Shown one piece after another: positions 16,535 to 25,421 of a stretch of DNA of 62,304 bases (positions within the stretch are counted from its first letter, which is position 1; each line of letters starts with the position of its first letter). A program made the position numbers and the translations under genes. Source of the DNA: a virus. Location of the stretch: positions 1-62,304 of the IMG/VR virus record IMGVR_UViG_3300035682_000035; one strand, given 5' to 3'. The notes beneath the pieces were generated by a model that saw only the letters and a list, made by a program, of their open reading frames with translations, made no database searches and had not been told where the DNA came from.

Positions 16535-16927
16535 GTGCCTAATCGGTTCGCCTCTGGTAAGTGGGCAATCGCCCAGTGTGACCGCTGTAACTTCCGCTAC
16601 AAGCTTAAGGAGCTTAAGCGGCTTGTCATTAAGACCAAGAACATCAACATTCTCGTGTGCCCCACTTGCTGGGAACCAGATCAGCCCCAGCTTCAGTTGG
16701 GTATGTACCCCGTGGATGACCCACAAGCGCTGCGCGACCCACGCCCAGACAATAGCTATGGACAAGCGGGCCTGAACGTGGACAATAACCCAACCGATGG
16801 TAGCCGCATAATTCAGTGGGGTTGGGCCCCTGTAGGGTTAAATAATCCTTTGGGTTTATTTGGTCTTCCAAATACGCTATTAGGTGTTGGTCAAATAGGG
16901 ACCGTAACAGTCGAGACGGAGAATTAG
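16535..16927 (+). CDS. Zinc-ribbon protein
   Basis: A 130-residue protein with a four-cysteine zinc ribbon (CDRC near residue 15, CPTCWEPDQPQLQLGMYPVD after a basic strand pair). The C-terminal half is Asn/Gly/Pro-rich. The start is GTG. Such small Cys4 proteins near tail adaptors occur in podovirus genomes. The role is unknown and structural zinc stabilisation is likely. Confidence 0.65.
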   Translation: MPNRFASGKWAIAQCDRCNFRYKLKELKRLVIKTKNINILVCPTCWEPDQPQLQLGMYPVDDPQALRDPRPDNSYGQAGLNVDNNPTDGSRIIQWGWAPVGLNNPLGLFGLPNTLLGVGQIGTVTVETEN

Positions 16928-16929
16928 TG

Positions 16930-17121
16930 ATGGATAAGAAAGACATGAAGCAGGATAAGGCTACCGCAGCGAAGGCCGTGCACAAGCACGAGCGCGCAAT
17001 GCACAAGGGTAAGCCTCTGACTAAGATGGCCAAGGGCGGCAAGACCAACGCACAGATGGGTGCAATGGGCCGTAACCTAGCCAAGATCGCCAATCAGAAG
17101 TCATCTTCGCGGGGTAAATAA
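16930..17121 (+). CDS. Tiny basic protein with KGG motif
   Basis: A 63-residue Lys/Ala/His-rich protein (KQDKATAAKAVHKHERAMHK, then MAKGGKTNAQMGAMG). It carries the shared MAKGG motif. It may be an internal virion or DNA-binding protein. No further evidence is available. Confidence 0.55.
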   Translation: MDKKDMKQDKATAAKAVHKHERAMHKGKPLTKMAKGGKTNAQMGAMGRNLAKIANQKSSSRGK

Positions 17122-17122
17122 T

Positions 17123-17263
17123 ATGGACTATAAACCAAAAACGGTGCCTATTGTGAAGAACAACTCAGGCTATCCTAACAACGTAGCTAACACTCAGACT
17201 GTGAAGACTCGCGGTACGGGTGCGGCTACCAAGGGTACACACAGCAGCAAGAAGCTTGGCTAA
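17123..17263 (+). CDS. 46-residue small protein
   Basis: The ATG at 17123 opens a short frame (MDYKPKTVPIVKNNSGYPNN ... KKLG) that ends in a TAATG overlap with the adaptor gene. Spacing and translational coupling suggest it is real. Function unknown. Confidence 0.5.
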   Translation: MDYKPKTVPIVKNNSGYPNNVANTQTVKTRGTGAATKGTHSSKKLG

Positions 17264-17925
17264 TGAATTACGCTGAACTCGTCGAAGCAATTAAGGGTTA
17301 CACCGAAAACGACTTTCCGGATACGGTAGGGTCGGGTGGACTCACTTCGACTGAGCAAATTGATATTTTCATCGTTAACGCCGAAGAGCGCATCTTCAAC
17401 TCAGTCCAACTTCTGGACTTACGGAAGAACGTCACCGGCAGCGTGACCGCCAACAACAAATATCTTTCTGTTCCTTCGGATTGGCTTGCTACGTTTTCAA
17501 TCGCGTTGATTGACGCAAATACTGGGTCGTACGAGTTCCTGCTGAATAAAGATGTGAGCTTTATTCGTTCGTCCTTCCCTAATCCAAATGTGACGGGACC
17601 GCCAACTCACTACGCTTTCTTTGATGTGAACTCCTTCATCCTTGGACCTACCCCAGACCAAAATTACGGCGCAGAACTTCACTATTTCTACTACCCGCCG
17701 TCGATTACGGTTGCAGGTTCGACGTGGTTAGGTGATAACTTTGAGAGCGTTTTACTTTACGGCGCGCTATTAGAAGCGTATACGTTCATGAAAGGCGAAG
17801 CTGACGTTATTGCTGAATACCAAAAGCGCTACAACGAAGCGATGGGTATGCTGAAGCAACTGGGCGAAGGCAAGAACCGTCAAGATATGTATCGGACTCC
17901 GCAAGTACGGTACCCAGTGAGGTAG
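17263..17925 (+). CDS. Second head-tail adaptor-like protein
   Basis: A 220-residue protein with NYAELVEAIKGYTENDFP, IFIVNAEERIFNSVQLLDLR and YLSVPSDWLATFSI. These segments match the phage adaptor (gp11-like) proteins of short-tailed phages. It should form a ring between portal and tail nozzle. The frame begins within the stop of the previous small gene. Confidence 0.75.
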   Translation: MNYAELVEAIKGYTENDFPDTVGSGGLTSTEQIDIFIVNAEERIFNSVQLLDLRKNVTGSVTANNKYLSVPSDWLATFSIALIDANTGSYEFLLNKDVSFIRSSFPNPNVTGPPTHYAFFDVNSFILGPTPDQNYGAELHYFYYPPSITVAGSTWLGDNFESVLLYGALLEAYTFMKGEADVIAEYQKRYNEAMGMLKQLGEGKNRQDMYRTPQVRYPVR

Positions 17926-17930
17926 TATAG

Positions 17931-18215
17931 ATGTTTGATTTAGCAGCAGGTAATATCGGAAACGTTATGGTAATGACCTCGGATAACCGTGGGTTTACGC
18001 CTGAAGAAATTGCTGACCGCGCATTAGACAAGATCATGTACGTAGGTAGTCAGACACACCCAGCTATCCGCGATCAGGCCGAAGCTTTCCGAGAAAATAT
18101 ACGGGAAGTAATTGTGTTTTATATGCACGAAGCAATTCGGTCTCATAATGTAACTCTGGTAAGTAAATTTAAACAGGCGGGGCATCCAGAGCTAACCGCC
18201 ATACTCGATATATAA
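17931..18215 (+). CDS. Conserved small virion-cluster protein
   Basis: A 94-residue mostly helical protein (FTPEEIADRALDKIMYVG, HPAIRDQAEAFRENIREVIV, AIRSHNVTLVSKFKQAG). I have seen similar small proteins near adaptor or portal genes in marine podoviruses, but the function is unknown. Confidence 0.6.
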   Translation: MFDLAAGNIGNVMVMTSDNRGFTPEEIADRALDKIMYVGSQTHPAIRDQAEAFRENIREVIVFYMHEAIRSHNVTLVSKFKQAGHPELTAILDI

Positions 18216-18227
18216 GGAGGCCTTAAC

Positions 18228-18707
18228 ATGCCAATTACCCAAGCAATGTGCACTAGTTTCAAAGCTGAACTTATGCTCGCCGTACACGACTTTCGTGTAA
18301 CAGGTGGCGACACTTTCAAGTTAGCCATGTACACTTCTTCAGCTACGATTGATGCAAACACGACGGCTTATTCGGCTACCAACGAAGTGACCGGCACAAA
18401 CTACACGGCTGGTGGCGGCACGCTGACGCGTACCGGTGTCGGTACAACTAACTCAACGACTACCAATGGTACGGGTTTCACTGACTTTACCGACCTTACG
18501 TTCACCAATGCGACCGTTACGGCTCGCGGCGCTCTTATTTATAATACCACGCCGTCTGCTAACTCGAACGCGAACACCACGCTGACGAACGCTGCGGTAT
18601 GTGTACTGGACTTTGGTTCGGATAAGACTTCGACGGCAGGCGATTTCACCATCGTTTTCCCAGCATTTGATGCTGCGAACGCAATTATTCGTATTGGTCA
18701 AGCTTAA
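18228..18707 (+). CDS. Structural protein, likely tail or fibre related
   Basis: A 159-residue Thr/Ala/Asn-rich beta protein with FRVTGGDTFKLAMYTSSATI, a Thr-rich middle and a C-terminal FTIVFPAFDAANAIIRIG. It has a strong AAGGAGG ribosome-binding site. The sequence resembles small phage structural proteins that precede fibre genes. No enzymatic motif is seen. Confidence 0.6.
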   Translation: MPITQAMCTSFKAELMLAVHDFRVTGGDTFKLAMYTSSATIDANTTAYSATNEVTGTNYTAGGGTLTRTGVGTTNSTTTNGTGFTDFTDLTFTNATVTARGALIYNTTPSANSNANTTLTNAAVCVLDFGSDKTSTAGDFTIVFPAFDAANAIIRIGQA

Positions 18708-18764
18708 TAACATTAGTAGCGTAGCCGATAGCCAGCCATAATATAAACTACGGAACCCTATGTA

Positions 18765-20609
18765 ATGCCACTTATTCTCGCAGACCGTGTCAAGGACACA
18801 ACTACGACAACTGGTACGGGCACGATCACGCTTAGTGGTACGGCCCCTATCGGGTATGTTTCGTTTGGCACGGCTATCGGTAACGGCAATACTACGTATT
18901 ATACTATTACGGCAGGTTCGGAGTGGGAAGTTGGTATCGGCACTTACACGGCTTCGGGTACAACACTATCCCGCGATACGGTGCTCGCATCAAGTGCAGG
19001 TGGTACGACCAAGGTTACCTTCTCCGCAGGTACCAAGGATGTCTTTGTAACCTATCCTGCTGGTAAGGCTATTTCGGATGGCTACGGCACACTGCCTGCC
19101 GCTAATGGCGGCACTGGGTTAACTTCACCCGGCACAGCAGGTAACGTCCTTACTAGCAATGGCACGGCATGGACGAGTGCAGCAGGCGGCCCCGCGTTTC
19201 AAGCTGTCGCTTCTGGAACGCTGGCAGACGGCTCAACGGTTATCGTTAATACTGACGGAACAGTGAGCGTGGCAGGCATAGTCGTTTTTTCAAGCCCGAC
19301 CTTCGGTACTGCGACTGTGTTTGAGAGCGCAAATACCACATACATTTCCGCCACTTACGACAGCGTTTCTCAAAAAGTAGTCATAGCTTATCGGGACGTA
19401 GCCAACTCCAACTACGGTACTGCTATCGTTGGTACGGTGAGCGGCACCAGCATCAGTTTTGGTACTGCGGTTGTGTTCGAAAGCGCGGCCACCATTGACA
19501 TTTCCGCCACTTACGACAGCAACGCTCAGAGAGTAGTTATTGCTTATCAAGACTCCGGCAACTCCAACTACGGTACTGCTATCGTCGGAACAGTCAGTGG
19601 CACCAGCATCAGTTTTGGTACTGCGGTTGTGTTTAGGAGCGCGGCCACTTTCTACAGTTCCGCCACATACCACAGCGTTTCTCAAAAAGTAGTTATCGCT
19701 TATCGGGACAACGGCAACAGCGCCTTTGGTACTGCTATCGTCGGAACAGTCAGTGGCACCAGCATCAGTTTCGGTACTGCGACTGTGTTTGAGAGCGCGG
19801 CCACCCTTGACATTTCCGCTACCTACGACAGCGTTTCTCAAAAAGTAGTTATCGCTTATCAAGACGTTGGCAACTCCAGCTTTGGTACGGCTATCGTCGG
19901 AACAGTCAGTGGCACCAGCATCAGTTTCGGTACTGCTACTGTGTTTGAGAGCGCAAGTACCGCATACATTTCCGCTACCTACGACAGCAACGCTCAGAGA
20001 GTAGTCATCGCTTATCGGGACGTAGCCAACTCCAACTACGGTACTGCTATCGTCGGAACAGTCAGTGGCACCAGCATCAGTTTTGGTACTGCGGTTGTGT
20101 TTGAGAGCGCAAGTACCGCATACATTTCCGCCACCTACGACAGCTTTAGTCAACGAGTAGTCATCGCTTATCAAGACGTTGGCAATTCCAGCTTTGGTAC
20201 TGCTATCGTCGGAACAGTCAGTGGCACCAGCATCAGTTTTGGTACTGTGGTTGTGTTTGAGAGCGCAACTACCCCATACATTTCCGCCACTTACGACAGC
20301 GTTTCTCAAAAAGTAGTCATAGCTTATCAAGACGCCGGCAACTCCAGCTTTGGTACTGCTATCGTCGGAACAGTCAAGGGCACCAACCTCACCGCTGAAA
20401 ACTTTATCGGCTTCAGTAACGGTGCCTATACGAACGGCCAAACGGCTACTGTCCAAGTAGTGGGCGCTGTCGATGATGCGCAGACTGGCCTCACACCGGG
20501 ACAGTCTTATTTCGTACAAACTACCGGAGCGCTAGGCTTGACGGCGGATAGCCCATCCGTGTTTGCTGGCACAGCTGTTGCAGCAAGCAAGATTATTGTA
20601 AAAGGATAA
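18765..20609 (+). CDS. Fibre-like protein with seven 52-residue repeats
   Basis: A 614-residue protein. Residues 1-170 carry a typical phage fibre start (LSGTAPIGYVSF, ending in the PAANGGTGLTSPG phrase). Residues 180-543 are seven exact 52-residue repeats of the form FGTAxVFESAxTxYISATYD, then SxSQKVVIAYxD and a GTAIVGTVSGTSIS end. A short C-terminal beta module follows. Each repeat holds about four strands, so a seven-bladed beta-propeller is predicted. It is probably a receptor- or glycan-binding tail protein. Confidence 0.75.
   Translation: MPLILADRVKDTTTTTGTGTITLSGTAPIGYVSFGTAIGNGNTTYYTITAGSEWEVGIGTYTASGTTLSRDTVLASSAGGTTKVTFSAGTKDVFVTYPAGKAISDGYGTLPAANGGTGLTSPGTAGNVLTSNGTAWTSAAGGPAFQAVASGTLADGSTVIVNTDGTVSVAGIVVFSSPTFGTATVFESANTTYISATYDSVSQKVVIAYRDVANSNYGTAIVGTVSGTSISFGTAVVFESAATIDISATYDSNAQRVVIAYQDSGNSNYGTAIVGTVSGTSISFGTAVVFRSAATFYSSATYHSVSQKVVIAYRDNGNSAFGTAIVGTVSGTSISFGTATVFESAATLDISATYDSVSQKVVIAYQDVGNSSFGTAIVGTVSGTSISFGTATVFESASTAYISATYDSNAQRVVIAYRDVANSNYGTAIVGTVSGTSISFGTAVVFESASTAYISATYDSFSQRVVIAYQDVGNSSFGTAIVGTVSGTSISFGTVVVFESATTPYISATYDSVSQKVVIAYQDAGNSSFGTAIVGTVKGTNLTAENFIGFSNGAYTNGQTATVQVVGAVDDAQTGLTPGQSYFVQTTGALGLTADSPSVFAGTAVAASKIIVKG
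19302..20393 (+). repeat. Seven tandem 156-bp repeats inside the fibre gene
   Basis: Units begin at 19302, 19458, 19614, 19770, 19926, 20082 and 20238, always in the same frame and with no indel. The most conserved part, encoding GTAIVGTVSGTSIS, is nearly identical in DNA, suggesting recent duplication or gene conversion. Confidence 0.9.
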
Positions 20610-20613
20610 GCCC

Positions 20614-20868
20614 ATGCAAACCATCGTTGAAAATTCTACTAACCTCTCTAAGTATCTGCTCGATGATACAGAAGTCGTTGTATTGAATGAGGACACCATC
20701 GTCGTTGGCGATCCGGCTGAGTTCATAATCGCTGACCTTAACGCCAGCACTGCAACCATATACGAAGGTATTACTGCCCCCGACGATTGGGTTGGTAACA
20801 AGTATACCTTCGACGGTACTGATTGGGCGCTGAACCCAGATTGGGTTGAGCCACAAGCTGCTGAGTGA
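20614..20868 (+). CDS. Small acidic protein before the endolysin
   Basis: An 84-residue acidic protein ending in EGITAPDDWVGNKYTFDGTD and WALNPDW. The Asp-Trp-rich end resembles short fibre-tip or chaperone-like segments seen next to tail-fibre genes. Start codon of the amidase follows the stop in a GTGATG overlap. Function unknown. Confidence 0.6.
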   Translation: MQTIVENSTNLSKYLLDDTEVVVLNEDTIVVGDPAEFIIADLNASTATIYEGITAPDDWVGNKYTFDGTDWALNPDWVEPQAAE

Positions 20869-21296
20869 TGGCAAAACTAGGTCCTGTCAAATATCTCACG
20901 ATCCACTGCGCGGCTACGCCAGAAGGGCGTCATGTTACGCATGAGCAGGTTACAGAGTGGGACAAGGCTAAGTTCGGCCAGACTAGCTACCACTGGGTTA
21001 TTGAGGTTGATGGCTCTATGCACCGTACGCTGCGCGATGACCAAAAAGGTGCGCATGTAGGCAACGCAAACACAGGCAACATTGGCATCTGCTACATTGG
21101 TGGTATGGATAAGGGTATGAAACAACCTAAAGATACCCGTACAGATGCACAAAAGAAGTCGCTCCTTACACTCATTAGGACGTATAAGGGACGCTATCCG
21201 GGCATTATCATTCGCGGTCACCGCGACTGGCCCGGTACTAGAAAAGCCTGCCCATCATTTGATGTGGCGGCATGGCTTAAAGAAACGGGAGAATGA
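20868..21296 (+). CDS. Endolysin, N-acetylmuramoyl-L-alanine amidase (T7 lysozyme-like)
   Basis: A 142-residue amidase_2-fold enzyme that cuts the bond between muramic acid and the stem peptide. The zinc ligands and active site line up with T7 lysozyme: His13 (TIHCAATPEG), Tyr41 (SYHWVIEVDG), His118 (GHRDWPGTRKACPSFD), Lys126 and Cys128. Length equals that of T7 lysozyme, and no signal peptide is present, so a holin is needed. That role fits the following small membrane protein. Confidence 0.93.
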   Translation: MAKLGPVKYLTIHCAATPEGRHVTHEQVTEWDKAKFGQTSYHWVIEVDGSMHRTLRDDQKGAHVGNANTGNIGICYIGGMDKGMKQPKDTRTDAQKKSLLTLIRTYKGRYPGIIIRGHRDWPGTRKACPSFDVAAWLKETGE

Positions 21297-21298
21297 TT

Positions 21299-21472
21299 AT
21301 GGGTAAGTTTAAAGGTAAAAAGACTTATATCGTCGGTGCCCTTGGCGTCATTGGCGCTATTGCCAGCTTTCTTGTTGGTGATGCCTCTGCTATAGAAGCA
21401 AGTCAGATAGCTATTACGGCTATCCTCGGCATGACGATGCGTAACGCAATCGGCAGCGCAACTAACGGGTAA
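21299..21472 (+). CDS. Putative holin
   Basis: A 57-residue protein two bases after the amidase stop. A basic N-terminus (MGKFKGKKTY) is followed by a hydrophobic segment (IVGALGVIGAIASFLVG) and a second, weaker one (AIEASQIAITAILGMTMRNA). Size, topology and position beside the endolysin fit a small two-segment holin that opens the inner membrane for the amidase. Confidence 0.7.
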   Translation: MGKFKGKKTYIVGALGVIGAIASFLVGDASAIEASQIAITAILGMTMRNAIGSATNG

Positions 21473-21526
21473 TTTACCACCCTGTATGGTATTTACCTAA
21501 CCGCAGCTTAGGGAGGGAGCTATAGT

Positions 21527-24415
21527 ATGTTTGGCTTTACTCCCCTCTCTACTACACCGTTTAGTACTCTACCTAATGTATCTGTAAGCGTATCCGCCAC
21601 AGGCGTAGCAGCCAATGGGTTTATTGGCACAGTTGCGTTTAGGTTCAGCTACCGAGTAACAGGCGTAGCAGCCAACGGGTTCGTCGGTACATCTACGGTA
21701 TCGGCCAAAGCCAGAACTACTTTAACAGGCGTAGCAGCCGGTGGCTTCATTGGCGCAGTTACGATTAAGTTTGGTTACCTAGTCACAGGCGTAGCAGCCA
21801 ATGGGTTCGTTGGTAATGAAGCAGTCTTAGCTAAAGCCCGAGTATCCGTCACAGGCATAGCAGCCAATGGGTTCATCGGTAACGAAACAGTTCTAGCCAA
21901 AGCCAACGTGCCTGTCACAGGCGTTTCAGCTACTGGGTTCATCGGTAACGAAACAGTTCTAGCCAAAGCCAACGTGCCTGTCACAGGCGTTTCAGCTACT
22001 GGGTTCATCGGTAACGAAACAGTTCTAGCCAAAGCCAACGTGCCTGTCACAGGCGTAGCAGCCAACGGCTTCGTTGGCACAGTTGCGTTTAGGTTTAGCT
22101 ACCGAGTAACAGGCGTTTCAGCCAACGGGTTTATCGGCACATCTACGGTCTCAGCTAAGGCCCGCACTGCCCTAACAGGCGTCTCAACCAACGGGTTCAT
22201 CGGTAACGAAACAGTTCTAGCCAAAGCCAACGCCCTACCTACGGGTGTTTCAGCTAACGGCTTTATTGGTACAACTGCGGTCTTAGCTAAAGCTAGCACT
22301 ACCCTAACTGGCGTAGCAGCCAATGGTTTCATTGGCACCGCTACAATCTCGACTAAAGTAAGCACTACCCTAACTGGCGTAGCAGCTAATGGGTTTATCG
22401 GCACATCTACGGTCTCAGCTAAAGCCCGCACTACCCTAACTGGCGTAGCAGCCGGTGGCTTCATTGGCACGTCTGCGGTCTCAGCTAAAGCTAACGCACT
22501 GCCTACGGGTGTTTTAGCCAACGGCTTCATTGGCACATCTGCGGTCTCGGCTAAAGCTAACGCACTGCCTACGGGTGTTTCAGCCGAAGGCTTCATTGGC
22601 ACAGCCACGATCTCGGCCAAAGGCATCACTACCCTAACTGGCGTAGCAGCCAATGGCTTCATTGGCACATCTACGGTCTCAGCTAAAGCCAACGCACTAC
22701 TCACAGGCATAACAACCAACGGCTTCATTGGCACATCTACGGTCTTTGCTAAAGCCAACGTACCACTCACAGGTGTTGTAGCCGAGGGCTTCATTGGGGA
22801 TGTCAGCGAAACCTTAGGCAATATAGATAACACGGCCCTCTTAGGTTTCTCGGGCTTCTCAGTCGTGCCCTTCTCAGGGGTGGAAACCGACCAACGATTC
22901 AACACAAACGTAGATGTCACAGACGTTTCGGCTAATGGCTTTATTGGCACATCTACGGTCTTAGCTAAAGCCAACGTGCCTGTCACAGGCATAGCAGCCG
23001 ATGGTTTCATTGGCACACCTGCATTTAAACTGGGAACTAGTTTCTCAGTCACAGGCGTAGCAACCGAAGGTTTCGTCGGTACATCTACGATCTCAATTAA
23101 AGCTAACGCACTACTCACAGGCGTAGTAGCCAACGGCTTCATTGGCACCGCTACGATCTCGGCTAAAGCCAACTTGCCTATCACAGGCGTAGCAACCGAT
23201 GGTTTCATTGGCACATCTGCGGTCTTAGCTAAAGCCAACGCACTACCCACAGGCGTAGCAGCCAATGGTTTCATCGGCACATCTACGGTCTCAGCTAAAG
23301 CCAGCACTACCCTAACTGGCGTAGCAGCCGAAGGCTTCGTTGGCACACCTACATTTAAACTAGGAATTAGTTTCTCAGTTACAGGCGTAGCATCCAACGG
23401 CTTTGTTGGCACCGCTACGATCTCGGCTAAAGGCCGCACTACCATAACAGGCATAGCAGCCAACGGCTTCGTCGGCACGGTTGCGTTTAGGTTCAGCTAC
23501 CAAGTAACAGGCGTAACAGCCGACGGCTTCATTGGCACATCTGCGGTCTTGGCTAAAGCCAACGTGCCTGTCACAGGCGTAGCAGCCGACGGCTTCGTCG
23601 GTACATCTGCGGTCTTAGCTAAAGCTAACGTACCGGTAACAGGCGTAGCAGCCAATGGGTTAATCGGTACATCTGCGGTCTCAGCTAAAGCTAACGCCCT
23701 GCCTACGGGTGTTTCAGCCAATGAGTTTATCGGCATATCTACGGTTTCGGGTAAAGCCAGCACTACCCTAACAGGCGTAGCAACCGACGGCTTCATTGGT
23801 GATGTTAGTGAGGCCGTAGGCAACGTAGACAACACGGCCCTCTTAGGTTTCTCAGGCTTCTCAGTCGTGCCCTTCTCAGGGGTGGAAACCGACCAGCGGT
23901 TCAATACAAACGTAGATGTTACAGACGTCTTAGCCGAAGGCTTCGTTGGCACATCTGAGGTCTTAGCTAAAGCCGACGTGCCTGTCACAGGCATAGCAGC
24001 CGACGGCTTCGTCGGCACAATTGAGATTAAACTAGGAACTGGTTTCTCAGTCACAGGCATAGCAGCCGACGGCTTCGTCGGTACAACTACGGTTTCAGGT
24101 AAAGCCAACGCACTGCCTACGGGTGTTTCAGCCGACGGCTTCATCGGCACAACTACAACCCGTTCTAGCTACTCAGTAACTGGTGTTTCAGCCAATGGCT
24201 CTATCGGTACTGTAGAAGTACCTAGCTGGAACCCAATCGTTCCAGTACAAGACCCAGACTGGGTGCCTATAGATGACTCTCAGGCGGGTGTTTGGGTTAC
24301 GATTGATGACACACAGGACCCAAGTTGGCAGGTTGTTATTAGCTCGCAAAGTACAGATTGGTCTGCTATACCCGATACGCAAATACCAAACTGGCAGGTG
24401 GTTGATGACACCTAA
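21527..24415 (+). CDS. Giant repeat fibre, 38 copies of a 20-22 residue unit
   Basis: A 962-residue protein built from 38 copies of TGVAANGFIGTSTVSAKANxL-like units. Most are 22 residues and a few 20, with FRFSY-type strands. Copies 19 and 33 carry a nearly identical insert of about 28 residues (LLGFSGFSVVPFSGVETD), related to the N-terminal FGFTPLSTTPFSTLP. The C-terminus has five W-containing units of about 11-12 residues (DPDWVPIDDSQ, DPSWQVVISSQ). It looks like an extended beta-solenoid or beaded fibre. Receptor binding is likely but unproven. Confidence 0.7.
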   Translation: MFGFTPLSTTPFSTLPNVSVSVSATGVAANGFIGTVAFRFSYRVTGVAANGFVGTSTVSAKARTTLTGVAAGGFIGAVTIKFGYLVTGVAANGFVGNEAVLAKARVSVTGIAANGFIGNETVLAKANVPVTGVSATGFIGNETVLAKANVPVTGVSATGFIGNETVLAKANVPVTGVAANGFVGTVAFRFSYRVTGVSANGFIGTSTVSAKARTALTGVSTNGFIGNETVLAKANALPTGVSANGFIGTTAVLAKASTTLTGVAANGFIGTATISTKVSTTLTGVAANGFIGTSTVSAKARTTLTGVAAGGFIGTSAVSAKANALPTGVLANGFIGTSAVSAKANALPTGVSAEGFIGTATISAKGITTLTGVAANGFIGTSTVSAKANALLTGITTNGFIGTSTVFAKANVPLTGVVAEGFIGDVSETLGNIDNTALLGFSGFSVVPFSGVETDQRFNTNVDVTDVSANGFIGTSTVLAKANVPVTGIAADGFIGTPAFKLGTSFSVTGVATEGFVGTSTISIKANALLTGVVANGFIGTATISAKANLPITGVATDGFIGTSAVLAKANALPTGVAANGFIGTSTVSAKASTTLTGVAAEGFVGTPTFKLGISFSVTGVASNGFVGTATISAKGRTTITGIAANGFVGTVAFRFSYQVTGVTADGFIGTSAVLAKANVPVTGVAADGFVGTSAVLAKANVPVTGVAANGLIGTSAVSAKANALPTGVSANEFIGISTVSGKASTTLTGVATDGFIGDVSEAVGNVDNTALLGFSGFSVVPFSGVETDQRFNTNVDVTDVLAEGFVGTSEVLAKADVPVTGIAADGFVGTIEIKLGTGFSVTGIAADGFVGTTTVSGKANALPTGVSADGFIGTTTTRSSYSVTGVSANGSIGTVEVPSWNPIVPVQDPDWVPIDDSQAGVWVTIDDTQDPSWQVVISSQSTDWSAIPDTQIPNWQVVDDT
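21600..24210 (+). repeat. DNA-level tandem repeats of 60-66 bp in the fibre gene
   Basis: Units start with ACAGGCGTAGCAGCCAA or close variants. Neighbouring copies such as those at about 21915 and 21981 are identical, which points to ongoing unequal recombination. The region may be collapsed or expanded by assembly. Confidence 0.85.
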
Positions 24416-24487
24416 GCAGGTACACAGATGCAGGTCAGTGGTGGTAACACAGTAATCTGGACTCAGATACCGACGTAAGGAAAGAAG

Positions 24488-25411
24488 ATGTCAAGCACAT
24501 ATAGCAATCTCAAAATCCAGTTAATGACCACTGGCGAGAACCTCGCCACGTGGGGTAACGTCACAAATGTCAACCTTGGGACTGCGCTTGAAGAAGCTAT
24601 TGTCGGTTCAGCGGATGTTACCTTTGCTAGTGGCAACGTCACACTTACTCTTTCCAATGCAAACACGACGCAGACCGCACGTAACCTGCGCTTGAACTTG
24701 ATCGGCACCACTGGCGGCTCGACACGCAATCTGGTCGTACCCAGCATTGAGAAGGTCTACATCGTCAACAACACCTGTGCAGACAGCGTGGTGGTTAAGA
24801 CGACTGCGGGCACTGGCATCACGGTGCCTACTGGCAAGACTATGTGGGTTTACAATGACGGCGTGAATGTGGTGGACGCTACGACGCACCTGACATCGCT
24901 TACACTTGGAACGCCTCTTGCCCTTACCTCTGGCGGCGTAGGATCAAACACGGCTGCGGGTGCACGGTCTAACCTGAGCGCAGCTAAGTCTGGGACTAAC
25001 ACGGACATTACGTCGCTCCAGCCGCTGGCTTATGCTATTGAAACCGCCACAGTTGTAGGTTCGGGTCTGAGTGGCACTTTGACTATCGACGCGATTACGC
25101 AGTCGGTACTATACTATACCGGTAACGCATCGGCTAACTGGACGGTTAATGTACGTGGTAATAGCGGTACGACCATCAACTCACTGCTTTCTACGGGGCA
25201 GGCGATCACTATTGCGGTCTTTGCTACCATCAGCACCGTAGGGTATTACAATAATGTCTTTCAAGTTGACGGTGTGACCGTCACCCCCAAATGGCAGAAT
25301 AGTGCGCCTGTCGTAGGCAACACCTCGAGTGTTGACGCTTATACATATACCATTGTGAAGACGGGTAGCGCAGCCTATACGGTCTTTGCATCGCTGACTA
25401 AGTTCGTCTAA
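24488..25411 (+). CDS. Tail fibre-type structural protein
   Basis: A 307-residue protein that starts SSTYSNLKIQLMTTGENLAT followed by WGNVTNVNLGTALEEAI, the N-terminus shared by many phage fibre proteins. A middle beta region and a LTSGGVGSNTAAGARSNLSA segment precede a C-terminal jelly-roll-like stretch. It is probably a virion fibre or its base. The ribosome-binding site is TAAGGAAAG. Confidence 0.75.
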   Translation: MSSTYSNLKIQLMTTGENLATWGNVTNVNLGTALEEAIVGSADVTFASGNVTLTLSNANTTQTARNLRLNLIGTTGGSTRNLVVPSIEKVYIVNNTCADSVVVKTTAGTGITVPTGKTMWVYNDGVNVVDATTHLTSLTLGTPLALTSGGVGSNTAAGARSNLSAAKSGTNTDITSLQPLAYAIETATVVGSGLSGTLTIDAITQSVLYYTGNASANWTVNVRGNSGTTINSLLSTGQAITIAVFATISTVGYYNNVFQVDGVTVTPKWQNSAPVVGNTSSVDAYTYTIVKTGSAAYTVFASLTKFV

Positions 25412-25421
25412 GGAGCGCACA

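Noticed and set aside
19290-20519. 409-codon minus-strand frame opposite the 52-residue repeats
   Set aside because: It is the antisense image of the 156-bp repeats, without ribosome-binding site or protein-like composition.
22099-24150. Long open frames on the minus strand (459 and 217 codons) opposite the repeat fibre
   Set aside because: They arise because the repeat unit lacks stop codons in that phase on the other strand. Their translation (PMKPLAATPV units) has no start signal and sits antisense to a clear late gene.
21600-24210. Regular repeats that might suggest a CRISPR array
   Set aside because: Units are 60-66 bp, in frame, translated into a coherent repeat protein and have no unique spacers.
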